Below are positions 1-7,151 of a stretch of 45,701 nucleotides of DNA, one piece after another. The translations under genes and the position numbers were made by a program. The notes beneath the pieces were generated by a model. The model saw only the letters and a program-made list of their open reading frames with translations. It had not been told where the DNA came from and ran no database searches. Source of the DNA: Candidatus Nomurabacteria bacterium (GTDB taxonomy: Bacteria > Patescibacteriota > Minisyncoccia > Phycocordibacterales > CAIJYI01). The stretch covers positions 1-45,701 of the forward strand of contig CALREZ010000007.1 in NCBI GenBank assembly GCA_943356445.1, written 5' to 3'. Every line of letters begins with the position of its first letter. The stretch's first letter is position 1.

Positions 1-958
1 GAAAGAGTGTCGGCGTTGACGGCGTATAGAGAAATTGCGACATGATATCGTAAAACTCTTTTGCTCTTTTTGTTTTCTCTTCTTTTTTTTCATTGAGAGC
101 CGAACCCATCGCCACGCGCATCCAAAACATCTGCGGAGTTTCAATAACAAGATTATTCGCATGATCGCGGACAAAATATCGGTCATAGAGAGTTTGAATT
201 CCAAGATAGGCAAAAAGAGAGTCTCTGGACAAATCAAGATAACCGCTCAATTCTTTCAGATCAAAATCAAGAAGCCTGGGATCCAGACGTCCCATCTCCA
301 CGCCCTTTTTAATGCTTAAAACAAAAGCTTCGCGATGCGATTCTTCCATGCGAGCATAATCAATTTTTCTCCCCATCACTTCTTTATAGACAGAAGACAG
401 AACGAGTCGCGCCGCCAGTTTTGAATAGTCGGGATCGCGTTCTATGAAAGATCGAACCGTCATAATGAGCGCGCGGGAAAGATCTTCCGTTTTTATTCCG
501 TCATAAGCTTCATAAAGGCATTGCTTTACGAGAGCGTCCGCATCAACGTTTTTTTCCATTCCGGCCATTTCATGCAAAAGAGAGACCTTCAATTTTTCTT
601 CCGAAAAAAGTTCCCGTTCTCCGGAATGTTTCGTCACAAAGAGAGATGGAGCAACTTCTTTTTCCGCGCGGATTTTTTCTCGTTCGCTGCGGTAAAGAAT
701 ATATGCTTTTGCCGCTTCGTAGTGCTCCGCCTCCATTAAAACTTTTTCCGCCATATTTTGGATATCCTCCACTCCGGGAATTTTTGTGTCTCCAAAATCC
801 TTTTCAAGAGCCTGAACGATCATGTCCGTAAGCTGAAACAGATGTTCTTTTGACGTTTCCGTCCCCGTCCCCAGAAATGCTTTTTCCAAAGCACGAGTTA
901 TTTTTGCCGAGTCGAATAAAGCCAGCGCGCCATCGCGTTTTTTGATGTTTTTTATCAT
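1..958 (-). CDS. nrdA: Ribonucleoside-diphosphate reductase large subunit, N-terminal part (cut by window edge)
   Basis: Reduces ribonucleotides to deoxyribonucleotides. The reading frame stays open from an ATG at 958 to base 1 (319 codons), so the catalytic barrel lies outside the window. Two ATP-cone regulatory domains are visible: a divergent one at residues 1 to about 95 starting MIKNIKKRDGALALFDSAKI, and a canonical one at about 100-190 containing YDGIKTEDLSRAL and DPDYSKLAARL. The start of the alpha fold follows, with YDRYFVRDHANN and SQFLYTPSTPTLF. The ATP-cones imply allosteric control by dATP/ATP. No Shine-Dalgarno is seen before the ATG, and TACAAT lies only 3 bases upstream. I see no NrdR-box pair. 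Class I NrdA fits best, but the class cannot be proved from this fragment. Confidence 0.9.
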   Translation of the reverse strand, partial: MIKNIKKRDGALALFDSAKITRALEKAFLGTGTETSKEHLFQLTDMIVQALEKDFGDTKIPGVEDIQNMAEKVLMEAEHYEAAKAYILYRSEREKIRAEKEVAPSLFVTKHSGERELFSEEKLKVSLLHEMAGMEKNVDADALVKQCLYEAYDGIKTEDLSRALIMTVRSFIERDPDYSKLAARLVLSSVYKEVMGRKIDYARMEESHREAFVLSIKKGVEMGRLDPRLLDFDLKELSGYLDLSRDSLFAYLGIQTLYDRYFVRDHANNLVIETPQMFWMRVAMGSALNEKKEEKTKRAKEFYDIMSQFLYTPSTPTLF

Positions 959-1212
959 ACGATTGTATTAAATTTTTAGTGCCGAATAGAAACCGAATAA
1001 AGAAATTGCTTTCTTTACCGGCGGTCATGAAAAATGTTGTTTTTTGTATAGATGCTGCGAGAGACTCTTTGAGAAGAGATTATTTCTAATGGTTTAAATG
1101 GAAGTTTGGATACTTATTATATCATGAGAAAATAAAAATACGCCAACTCTTTGTCGGCGTATTTTATCCTTAAAAAACGGGCTTTCTTAAAAGTTATCCA
1201 CAAGGATATTTT
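959..1212. other. Intergenic region between nrdA and rlmN
   Basis: No gene was found in these 254 bases. The part next to nrdA holds an inverted repeat AAAGAAA/TTTCTTT with a 4-base loop around 1000-1017, of unknown role. The part next to rlmN holds the terminator listed separately. Confidence 0.6.
1135..1165 (-). terminator. Terminator of rlmN
   Basis: A 10-bp stem AAAATACGCC/GGCGTATTTT with an 11-base loop lies 48 bases past the rlmN stop. Read on the minus strand it continues into TTTTATTTTC. Confidence 0.75.
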
Positions 1213-2211
1213 TTAATTCCTTCCTGTCGCAAGCTGACCGCACGCGCCCTTGATATCCCGACCGAAACGATAGCGCATCGTCGCCGATACCCCGTTTTTC
1301 TCAAGAATTTCTTTGAAGCGATTTATTCTGTTGTGCGAAGAAGCGGTAAAACTTCCCGTATCGTTGTATTGAATGAGATTCACCACGCAAAGCTTCTTTT
1401 TTAAAAGTCCGGCAAGCTCTTCCGCCATTTCGTCGGCGTCATTCACTCCGTTGATCATAAGATATTCAAACATCACTTTCCTTTTTGTTTTCGCGATGTA
1501 TTCATCAATAACAACAAGAAGTTCTTTGATGGCATACCCGTGCGCGACCGGCATCAGTTTCTCGCGGACTTCATCGTTTGAAGCGTGGAGAGAAATGGCC
1601 AGATTAAGCGCTAAATCTTCTTCGGAAAGTTTTTTGATTCCGTCAAAAATTCCGCAGGTAGAGATGGAAATATGTCGGGCGCCAATACCAAAACCTTCGG
1701 GACTATTCATAACGCGAACGGCTTTCATAACATTATCATAATTCAAAAACGGTTCGCCCATTCCCATGAAGACGACGCTTCCGACGCGCTCGTTCTCTTT
1801 TTTCAAAAGCCGGGCAAAAAACAAAACCTGCGTAATGATTTCGTCGGCGGTCAATTTTCGCATCAGCCCCATTTCTCCCGTCGCGCAAAAAGCGCATTTC
1901 ATCGGACATCCGACCATAGAGGATACGCAGACGGTATTCCGTCCATCTTCATGACGCATCAAAACCGTTTCAATATACTTTCCATCGGAAAGTTTGAGGA
2001 GGGCTTTTACCGTATCTTTATCCAAAGAAACGGAAACCTCTGAAGGAATATCAAGCGGGCACTCGGACTGTAATTTTTCCCGAAGCGCTTTCGGCAATCC
2101 CGTAACCGTATTCCAATCTTCCGTCAGCTCGCCGAAAACAGCCTGATTGACCTGCGTCAATCGGTATTTCGGTTCTCCCGCGAGCAGTTCCTGTATTTTG
2201 GAAAACTCCAT
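1213..2211 (-). CDS. rlmN: 23S rRNA (adenine-2503-C2)-methyltransferase RlmN, radical SAM
   Basis: Methylates C2 of A2503 in 23S rRNA, and in many bacteria A37 of some tRNAs, using two SAM molecules. The 332-residue length is normal. The radical-SAM cluster motif CPMKCAFC places its cysteines at residues 102, 106 and 109. GMGEPFLNYDNV, the SISTCG segment and the C-terminal GRDIKGACGQLA, with the methyl-carrying cysteine near 324, are all present, so the enzyme looks complete. The ATG has no Shine-Dalgarno and is 9 bases from a TACGAT -10 box, so the transcript probably has almost no leader. It is divergent from the orphan gene at 2339, and the two share a -35 element. Confidence 0.97.
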   Translation of the reverse strand: MEFSKIQELLAGEPKYRLTQVNQAVFGELTEDWNTVTGLPKALREKLQSECPLDIPSEVSVSLDKDTVKALLKLSDGKYIETVLMRHEDGRNTVCVSSMVGCPMKCAFCATGEMGLMRKLTADEIITQVLFFARLLKKENERVGSVVFMGMGEPFLNYDNVMKAVRVMNSPEGFGIGARHISISTCGIFDGIKKLSEEDLALNLAISLHASNDEVREKLMPVAHGYAIKELLVVIDEYIAKTKRKVMFEYLMINGVNDADEMAEELAGLLKKKLCVVNLIQYNDTGSFTASSHNRINRFKEILEKNGVSATMRYRFGRDIKGACGQLATGRN

Positions 2212-2220
2212 AAGGAGCTT

Positions 2221-2249
2221 ATCGTATCACAAGAATCTGATATTGACAA
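2221..2249 (-). promoter_or_regulatory. rlmN promoter
   Basis: On the minus strand TTGTCA (2244-2249), a 17-base spacer and TACGAT (2221-2226). The ATG follows 9 bases after the -10 box. The -35 hexamer occupies the same bases as the -35 of the divergent promoter. Confidence 0.7.
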
Positions 2250-2271
2250 TATACTAAAATGTGTATATAAT
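2243..2271 (+). promoter_or_regulatory. Consensus sigma-70 promoter of the 67-residue orphan gene
   Basis: TTGACA (2243-2248), 17 bases, TATAAT (2266-2271): a perfect match to both consensus hexamers. Transcription should begin near 2278, which rules out an upstream GTG at 2261 as start of the following gene. Confidence 0.85.
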
Positions 2272-2292
2272 AAACAAAGATTTTCACAGCAA

Positions 2293-2321
2293 CCCCGCCT
2301 CCGCCAAGACTACGGCGAGGC
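2293..2321 (+). repeat. Palindromic repeat family A, copy 1, in the leader of the 2339 gene
   Basis: CCCCGCCTCCGCC, AAGA and CTACGGCGAGGC form an imperfect hairpin that ends 4 bases before the AAGGAG ribosome binding site. Related copies lie at 6819-6855 and 9098-9128. Confidence 0.65.
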
Positions 2322-2338
2322 AAAGAAGGAGACAGACC

Positions 2339-2542
2339 ATGTCCACGATCATCGCGACAAGCGCAAAAACCACCATCAAAGTAGGAAGAAATCATGACGG
2401 AGAAGGCCTCTTTCATGTCTTGCAACTGCTGGGACTTGATGGAGTCAAATACGAAACGACAACACTCAACGGCGAAACGATATATCTCAACAGACTAACC
2501 GTCCACACCGGTGACGTCATTGAACTAACCATCGCCGAATGA
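2339..2542 (+). CDS. 67-residue orphan protein, possibly beta-grasp fold
   Basis: Function not recognised. The start at 2339 is set by AAGGAG at 2326-2331 and by the consensus promoter at 2243-2271. The sequence alternates short beta-like stretches with one helix (GLFHVLQLLGLDG). It ends NGETIYLNRLTVHTGDVIEL, which resembles the 'VNGxxV...LxxGDxIEI' ending of small beta-grasp proteins such as ThiS or MoaD, but it lacks their C-terminal GG. The gene has its own promoter, leader and terminator, so it is probably well expressed as a single unit. The fold suggestion is inference. Confidence 0.8.
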   Translation: MSTIIATSAKTTIKVGRNHDGEGLFHVLQLLGLDGVKYETTTLNGETIYLNRLTVHTGDVIELTIAE

Positions 2543-2551
2543 GCGCAAACA

Positions 2552-2588
2552 AAAGGAGGGGTCGCGGTTTACCGCCCCTCCTTTTTTT
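2552..2588 (+). terminator. Terminator of the 2339 gene
   Basis: Stem AAAGGAGGGG/CCCCTCCTTT followed by a run of T, 9 bases past the stop codon. Confidence 0.9.
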
Positions 2589-2590
2589 AC

Positions 2591-2625
2591 TATTTTACTT
2601 GGCGGTTTCACCGCCAAGTAAAATA
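2591..2625 (-). terminator. Hairpin downstream of the exonuclease gene
   Basis: A perfect 15-bp stem (2591-2605 with 2611-2625) and a 5-base loop immediately past the exonuclease stop. The flanking sequence is AT-rich but has no strong T run, so it may end or simply protect the transcript. Confidence 0.6.
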
Positions 2626-2627
2626 GT

Positions 2628-3242
2628 TTATAAAACTCCGAGTTTTTTCAGCTCCCAGAAACATTTGGCCGTGGCTTCAATATCGGCGGCAGCATTATGC
2701 GCGTCATCAAAATTCGTTCCAAAAAGTTTTCGATGAAGTTCGGCAAGCTGAGGCCATTTGAATCCCCTTGCCGACGGAATGGCGCAAAAATTCACCGTGC
2801 TTTTCATCGTGCAAATTTTCTTCTTCAAAGAGAATTCATGTTTGATCTGCGCGCGGATAAATTCGGCTCCGATGATCTTCTCATCAAAATCAATGTTGTG
2901 CGCGACAATATATGATGTTTCGCCGATCTTATCGCGGAACGTTTCCAATACCTGCCGTATCGGCACGCCCTCGTTCAGAGCTCTCTCGGTCGTAATCCCG
3001 TGCACGCGAGAAGCATCGGGAGGAATAATGAATCCGTCCGGTTTAATGATGTGATCGCCCGACCCGGCAAGAGTTCCGTTCTCTTCGTACATCACCCATG
3101 CGAGCTGAACGAGTCTCGGCCAGTTATCAATATCTTCTGCCGGCGCGCTCCAGCTTCTTGGAAGGCCGGTCGTCTCGGTGTCAAAAAATAAATAAAAAAC
3201 TTTTTTCGGAGGAAGTCCGATTTCAAATAAGTTCGTTTGCAT
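2628..3242 (-). CDS. DnaQ-like 3'-5' exonuclease (DEDD family)
   Basis: A 204-residue exonuclease domain. Exo I is FFDTETTG with D21 and E23, Exo II is AHNIDFDEKIIG and Exo III is HNAAADIEATAKCF, giving a full DEDDh-type set of metal-binding residues. It could be a stand-alone proofreading subunit or a repair or RNA-trimming enzyme; the sequence does not decide. TATAAT at 3252-3257 lies 9 bases before the ATG, and a GGAG sits between them with 5 bases to the ATG, so the transcript is leaderless or has a very short leader. TTCAAA at 3275-3280 gives 17-base spacing. Confidence 0.9.
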   Translation of the reverse strand: MQTNLFEIGLPPKKVFYLFFDTETTGLPRSWSAPAEDIDNWPRLVQLAWVMYEENGTLAGSGDHIIKPDGFIIPPDASRVHGITTERALNEGVPIRQVLETFRDKIGETSYIVAHNIDFDEKIIGAEFIRAQIKHEFSLKKKICTMKSTVNFCAIPSARGFKWPQLAELHRKLFGTNFDDAHNAAADIEATAKCFWELKKLGVL

Positions 3243-3251
3243 AGTTGCTCC

Positions 3252-3280
3252 ATTATATCAAACTTAAAAAATAATTTGAA
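3252..3280 (-). promoter_or_regulatory. Exonuclease promoter
   Basis: Minus strand TTCAAA (3275-3280), 17 bases, TATAAT (3252-3257), 9 bases to the ATG. The -35 box is 2 bases from the edge of the 60-bp palindrome. Confidence 0.6.
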
Positions 3281-3282
3281 GC

Positions 3283-3342
3283 TGCAAAATACCCTGATGT
3301 GATTCTTCGCATATGCGAAGAATCACATCAGGGTATTTTGCA
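3283..3342. repeat. 60-bp perfect palindrome without loop
   Basis: The two 30-base arms (3283-3312 and 3313-3342) are exact reverse complements, centred on CGCAT/ATGCG. It lies between the peroxiredoxin terminator and the exonuclease promoter. Confidence 0.95.
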
Positions 3343-3351
3343 TAAATTTTA

Positions 3352-3378
3352 AAACATCGGCTTTTAAAGCCGATGTTT
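3352..3378 (-). terminator. Terminator of the peroxiredoxin gene
   Basis: A 13-bp stem AAACATCGGCTTT/AAAGCCGATGTTT with a one-base loop, just past the stop codon. The minus-strand continuation is TTAAAATTT. Confidence 0.75.
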
Positions 3379-3384
3379 CTTTCT

Positions 3385-4008
3385 TTATATCTTTCCGACG
3401 AGATCAATTCCCGGGGTCAGCGTTTTATCGCCCGGTTCCCAGCTGGCGGGACACACTTGTTTTCCGCCGTTGTCGTGAACATATTTCGCCGCCTGCAGTT
3501 TACGGAAGAGTTCTTTCGCGCTTCGTCCGATGCTATTATCATTGATTTCCACCGAACGGATAATTCCTTCCGGATCAATAATGAACGTTCCGCGTAGCGA
3601 AAGCCCGGCATCGCCGCCTTCGTAAATATACGTACCGAACATTCGGGAAAGTTCCCCGTCTTTATCGGAAACCATCGGGAAAGAAATTTTCTTTATTGCT
3701 TCCGATGTATCGTGCCACGCCTTATGCGTGAATACCGTATCGGTGCTTACGGAAAGAACTTCCGCTCCCAGCTTTTTAAAGTCTTCATACTTCCCCGCCA
3801 TTTCTTCCAGTTCCGTCGGGCAGATGAAAGTAAAATCGGCCGGATAGAAGAACAGCACCAGCCACTTGCCGAGATAGTCGGACAAATTGATGTCCTTGAA
3901 CTCTTCTCCTTGATACGCTTTTAACGGATAAGAAGGAACTTTATCACCGACTTCGCCGGCAAAATATTCCTCGCACAAACACTCTTCTTCGTTGCCTTTG
4001 CAACACAT
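3385..4008 (-). CDS. ahpC: 2-Cys peroxiredoxin (AhpC/Prx1 type)
   Basis: Reduces hydrogen peroxide and organic peroxides. The peroxidatic cysteine is C63 in PADFTFICPTE and the resolving cysteine is C186 in QVCPASWEPG, so it is a typical 2-Cys enzyme. The C-terminal DKTLTPGIDLVGKI fits AhpC/Prx1 proteins; total length is 207. An extra N-terminal stretch, MCCKGNEEECLCEEYF, adds cysteines 2, 3, 10 and 12, which is unusual and could bind metal. No Shine-Dalgarno precedes the ATG. No reductase (AhpF or thioredoxin) is nearby. Confidence 0.95.
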   Translation of the reverse strand: MCCKGNEEECLCEEYFAGEVGDKVPSYPLKAYQGEEFKDINLSDYLGKWLVLFFYPADFTFICPTELEEMAGKYEDFKKLGAEVLSVSTDTVFTHKAWHDTSEAIKKISFPMVSDKDGELSRMFGTYIYEGGDAGLSLRGTFIIDPEGIIRSVEINDNSIGRSAKELFRKLQAAKYVHDNGGKQVCPASWEPGDKTLTPGIDLVGKI

Positions 4009-4091
4009 ATTGCTTATTATTTTATTTGATTAATGTTTTGAAGTCTGTCGGAGGTATAGTATAACTCACGCAAACAAAAAATGGTAGCAAA

Positions 4092-4116
4092 AAAGGGCTC
4101 AACAAGAGAGCCCTTT
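4092..4116 (-). terminator. Terminator of the first SbmA-like gene
   Basis: Stem AAAGGGCTC/GAGCCCTTT with a 7-base loop. Read on the minus strand it is followed by TTTTTGC. Confidence 0.8.
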
Positions 4117-4123
4117 GTTTTTG

Positions 4124-5161
4124 TTATTTTACTTCTTCTTCTAAATCATATTTATCAAGCATCGCTTCAAATTCGTGCAGACGCTTCCAAATACTGCGAA
4201 GCTCGGTTACCGTTGTCCAGTTATCAATGATAACGGAAAAACTGCTGTGAACGCGATCAAACGCATCGGCGGTTCGCATGAGCGTACCAAGGGTGATCGC
4301 TCCGACGAAGAGTCCGGGACCAACAATGATATGAGGCAGAACCACCATCAACTGCATGTAGGTATTTGACCAAAGATCAAAATATCCGTAGTGCATAAAC
4401 AAACGATGGTAGTTGTAGCGGATACCCAAGAAGAGTTCTGTTACTGTCGGCATGGAAGCGAAATTCGCTTTGTCGTCTTCCGCCAGAACCAGCTCTTTTC
4501 GGAACGCCGCTTCCACCACTTGGTTGTTGTACTGCAATCCGGGTAATCGGATACCGACATACCAAGAAATATACATAGCAACGCCGGTAATCAGCAAAAT
4601 GACCCAAACCAGTGAACCGGCAAAATTATGGATGGAAGGAAGAGGTATTCCGGTTATTCCGGAAATTTCCATAATAATCGGCTGAAGATCCACTTGTCGG
4701 CTCAACACCCAGAGAACGGGAATAAAAGAAAAGATGGTCATCAGAGCGAACATGCACTGCATGCCAAGGCTTTCAATAATCTTGGCAAACGAATACGCGT
4801 CCTCTTGGATACGTTGACTCGCGCCTTCTATTTTTTCCGATACTCTTCGCCATCTCGGGAGATAATTAAAAGTGATCGCCTCCCGCCATCTCAGTCCGTA
4901 GATCCGGGAAAAATACTTTGTCGCCATGGCGACGGCCGAATACGGAAGCACGATCATGATAAAAAGATAGATCTGATGCCACAATTCTTGCGCCGTGTGA
5001 TTGCCGTTTGCCGCTTGCTGAAGCAAGTCGTTGAACGGCCCGCGCCACTGGTTCAAATGAACCGTAATGCTTACCTGAACATAGAGCAAGAAAATGAGCA
5101 ACAAAAGTCCTCCATATGCCCACAGTGCCCATTCTTTACTTCTAAAAAATGCTTTTATCAT
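4124..5161 (-). CDS. SbmA/BacA-family inner-membrane transporter (first copy)
   Basis: A 345-residue polytopic protein with hydrophobic segments near residues 13-31, 66-84, 137-155, 181-202 and 268-290. WREAITFNYLPRW, RVSEKIEGASQRIQEDAYSFA and the C-terminal VTELRSIWKRLHEFE match the SbmA/BacA family, whose members import peptides and peptide antibiotics by a proton-driven route and form homodimers without an ATPase domain. The start at 5161 is preceded by AAAGGAG, and the frame upstream of it is untranslated. A second, diverged copy lies at 15159-16277. The substrate is unknown. Confidence 0.88.
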   Translation of the reverse strand: MIKAFFRSKEWALWAYGGLLLLIFLLYVQVSITVHLNQWRGPFNDLLQQAANGNHTAQELWHQIYLFIMIVLPYSAVAMATKYFSRIYGLRWREAITFNYLPRWRRVSEKIEGASQRIQEDAYSFAKIIESLGMQCMFALMTIFSFIPVLWVLSRQVDLQPIIMEISGITGIPLPSIHNFAGSLVWVILLITGVAMYISWYVGIRLPGLQYNNQVVEAAFRKELVLAEDDKANFASMPTVTELFLGIRYNYHRLFMHYGYFDLWSNTYMQLMVVLPHIIVGPGLFVGAITLGTLMRTADAFDRVHSSFSVIIDNWTTVTELRSIWKRLHEFEAMLDKYDLEEEVK

Positions 5162-5238
5162 TTTTCCACTCCTTTGCGTCTCAAAGACCAAAACATACTG
5201 CTGTTCACAGGTTACAACATGAGAAAACTTTTGTAAAG

Positions 5239-5267
5239 TTGACAATATAATAATAGTAGAGTAGAGT
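5239..5267 (+). promoter_or_regulatory. Promoter of the small secreted protein gene
   Basis: TTGACA (5239-5244), 17 bases, TAGAGT (5262-5267). The -35 is perfect and the -10 is weak. Confidence 0.55.
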
Positions 5268-5305
5268 AATTTCAGGAACAAGCACCCGAAAAAAGGAGAA
5301 AAAAC

Positions 5306-5530
5306 ATGATTAAAAAGCTCATTTTCGTTCTTTTGATACTGCTCTCCGCCGTATCATTCGCCGAAAAAACAGACCAAAGCACCGCCGCCGCTCCAACCCC
5401 GAAAGAAAGAGCTGCGCAAATAATTAACGGCAAGACCAGCCCTTACCCCGACATACTGAATCATCGCGGCACTCCTCGCGGAGAAGATTTCACACGTCCT
5501 GCGATTCAACGGCCAACGATATTGCCATAA
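5306..5530 (+). CDS. Small secreted or membrane-anchored orphan protein
   Basis: A 74-residue protein with a clear signal peptide (MIKKLIFVLLILLSAVSFA, probable cleavage after SFA). The mature part has about 55 residues, is rich in Pro, Thr and Arg, and has no cysteines. AAAAGGAG lies just before the ATG at 5306. It has its own promoter and terminator. The product was not recognised; an exported small protein of an episymbiont could act at the cell surface, but that is speculation. Confidence 0.82.
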   Translation: MIKKLIFVLLILLSAVSFAEKTDQSTAAAPTPKERAAQIINGKTSPYPDILNHRGTPRGEDFTRPAIQRPTILP

Positions 5531-5536
5531 AAACAA

Positions 5537-5564
5537 GCCCCGACATTTCTGTCGGGGCGATTTT
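5537..5564. terminator. Bidirectional terminator between convergent genes
   Basis: Stem GCCCCGAC/GTCGGGGC with T-rich flanks on the plus side and A-rich on the other. It serves the small secreted protein gene and probably the aminotransferase gene. Confidence 0.85.
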
Positions 5565-5570
5565 ATTTCC

Positions 5571-6803
5571 TTACTCTTTTTTGGATTGATAACCTTCAAT
5601 CCATTCTTTCATTCTTTTCAAACCTTCCACAATATCTTCCATGGAAGCGGCATAAGAGAAACGTATATGTTCCCCGTCGCCCGGAACTTGCGGGCCGAAG
5701 TGAGTATCGGCAGTCACGGAAACGAATGCTTCGTACAAAAGTTTTTTGCGGAAGTCTTCGCTGTTTTTTGCGCCGACGATCTTGCACGCTTCGGTTACGT
5801 TCGGATACGCATAGAATGCGCCGCCGGGAACCAGACAAGTCACGCCGGGAATTTCATTCAACCCATCCACGATAACGTTACGGCGTTCTTCAAAAATCCA
5901 CGCCATTTCTTCGGGTGCATCCTGCGAACCGTTCAACGCTTCCACTGTCGCCCACTGAGCGATATGGTCGGGGCATGAAGTCGTATTCGTAATGAGCGTA
6001 CCGAAATGTTTTGCCAAATGTTTGTTCGCGGCATAGCCGATGCGCCAGCCGGTCATCGCATATGTTTTGGACGCGCCGTCTAAAATAATGGTGCGATCCT
6101 GCATATCCGGAATTGTGGCTATACTGTTAAAACGTCTGCCGTCGTAAACTATCTGAGAATACACTTCATCGGAAAATACCCAAACATCGGGCCATTTTTT
6201 TAAAATCTTCGCAATTGCAAACAACTCTAGCTTGGAAAGCACGCCGCCCGTGGGGTTCTGAGGAGAGTTGATGATAAGCAAACGAGTATTTTTATTCATT
6301 TGCCGTCCAAGATCATCAATATCAAAGTTGTATTTATTTTTTTCATACAACATCAACGGCCGAGGAACGGCGCCATTCAATAAAGTTTGCGATTCATAGA
6401 TCGGAAAACCGGGGTTCGGAAAAAGCACTTCATGTCCTTTTCCATATTCGGTTACGCACTGAATAGCATAGCCAATGAATGGTTTTGCTCCATTCGCAAT
6501 CGCAATATCTCCCGCCTCATAAGAAAGCCCGCGCGTCCCCTGAAGATAATCGGCAACCGCTTGTCTGAGCTCGGGAATACCGGCAGATGGCGTGTACCCA
6601 TGCTTGCCGTCTACGACTGCTTTGATCGCAGCCAATTGTATATTCTTCGGCGTCGGAAAATCGGGCTGGCCGATGTAAAATTTCATGACCTTTTTTCCGG
6701 TCTCTTTTTCATACGCCGCGGTTTCTACCCCGACGACGAACGCATTTTCTGTTTTAAGTTCAGTGATCCGTTTGGATATTTCCGGGTGTTTCAGTGGTTC
6801 CAT
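5571..6803 (-). CDS. Class I/II aminotransferase (PLP-dependent, aspartate aminotransferase-like)
   Basis: A 410-residue fold-type I aminotransferase. The PLP lysine is K246 in GASKTYAMTGWRIG, and the cofactor-contacting residues N183 (SPQNPTGG), D212 and Y215 (SDEVYS) and R254 are present, as are YTPSAGIPELR and the C-terminal RFSYA for the substrate carboxylate. It probably transfers an amino group between an amino acid and 2-oxoglutarate; the exact substrate cannot be read. AAAGGAG precedes the ATG, and a family A palindrome sits directly upstream of that site. No amino-acid biosynthesis operon surrounds it. Confidence 0.93.
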   Translation of the reverse strand: MEPLKHPEISKRITELKTENAFVVGVETAAYEKETGKKVMKFYIGQPDFPTPKNIQLAAIKAVVDGKHGYTPSAGIPELRQAVADYLQGTRGLSYEAGDIAIANGAKPFIGYAIQCVTEYGKGHEVLFPNPGFPIYESQTLLNGAVPRPLMLYEKNKYNFDIDDLGRQMNKNTRLLIINSPQNPTGGVLSKLELFAIAKILKKWPDVWVFSDEVYSQIVYDGRRFNSIATIPDMQDRTIILDGASKTYAMTGWRIGYAANKHLAKHFGTLITNTTSCPDHIAQWATVEALNGSQDAPEEMAWIFEERRNVIVDGLNEIPGVTCLVPGGAFYAYPNVTEACKIVGAKNSEDFRKKLLYEAFVSVTADTHFGPQVPGDGEHIRFSYAASMEDIVEGLKRMKEWIEGYQSKKE

Positions 6804-6818
6804 CTTTTTCTCCTTTTA

Positions 6819-6855
6819 CCTCGCCGTAGTCCGCCAGCTGGCGGACGGAGGCGGG
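6819..6855 (-). repeat. Palindromic repeat family A, copy 2, in the aminotransferase leader
   Basis: Read on the minus strand: CCCGCCTCCG, an inner palindrome TCCGCCAGCTGGCGGA, then CTACGGCGAGG. It ends 2 bases before the AAAGGA ribosome binding site of the aminotransferase, the same placement as copy 1. Confidence 0.65.
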
Positions 6856-6928
6856 CCTTGTCAAAGTTCTTCACCATCACGATACTAACACATAGAATAA
6901 AGACGTCAACCGCCCTCCCGGGAACCCC

Positions 6929-7066
6929 CTACGAAGCGCTATGACTTCCATCGCAGTACGGATATTTCTTTGATCTCCCGCATCGGCAAGGCCTTTGACT
7001 TCCGCCGAGTTTTAACCGTTCCCCCAGAGAAAGCTCTTTTTCCTGTTCATTTTTTGATGTATTCAT
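6929..7066 (-). CDS. Minimal CDGSH iron-sulfur protein (mitoNEET-like), 45 residues
   Basis: The C-terminal segment CRCGRSKKYPYCDGSH fits exactly the CDGSH zinc-finger-like pattern C-x-C-x2-S-x3-P-x-C-D-G-S-H, which binds a 2Fe-2S cluster through three cysteines and one histidine. The N-terminus (MNTSKNEQEKELSLGERLKLGG) is charged and has no membrane anchor, so it is probably a soluble redox or cluster-transfer protein acting as a dimer. TATCCT at 7073-7078 lies 6 bases before the ATG, the leaderless arrangement seen elsewhere here. The motif is too specific to be chance in a 138-base frame. The partner is unknown. Confidence 0.85.
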   Translation of the reverse strand: MNTSKNEQEKELSLGERLKLGGSQRPCRCGRSKKYPYCDGSHSAS

Positions 7067-7136
7067 ACTCAAAGGATACAGGAAAAGAATCTTTTCCGCG
7101 AATATCAAAACCCTTTAAAAATTGATAAATCTATGC

Positions 7137-7142
7137 TATAAT
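7137..7142 (+). promoter_or_regulatory. Extended -10 box of the LtaS-like gene
   Basis: TGC followed by TATAAT. The ATG at 7152 is 9 bases downstream, so the message would carry 2-3 leader bases at most. No clear -35 is seen, as expected for an extended -10 promoter. Confidence 0.6.
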
Positions 7143-7151
7143 ATAAGCCAC

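Noticed and set aside
4009-4060. Possible promoter TATACT at 4058-4063 for the peroxiredoxin gene
   Set aside because: The hexamer is good but no acceptable -35 lies at 16-18 bases, so it was not listed as a feature.
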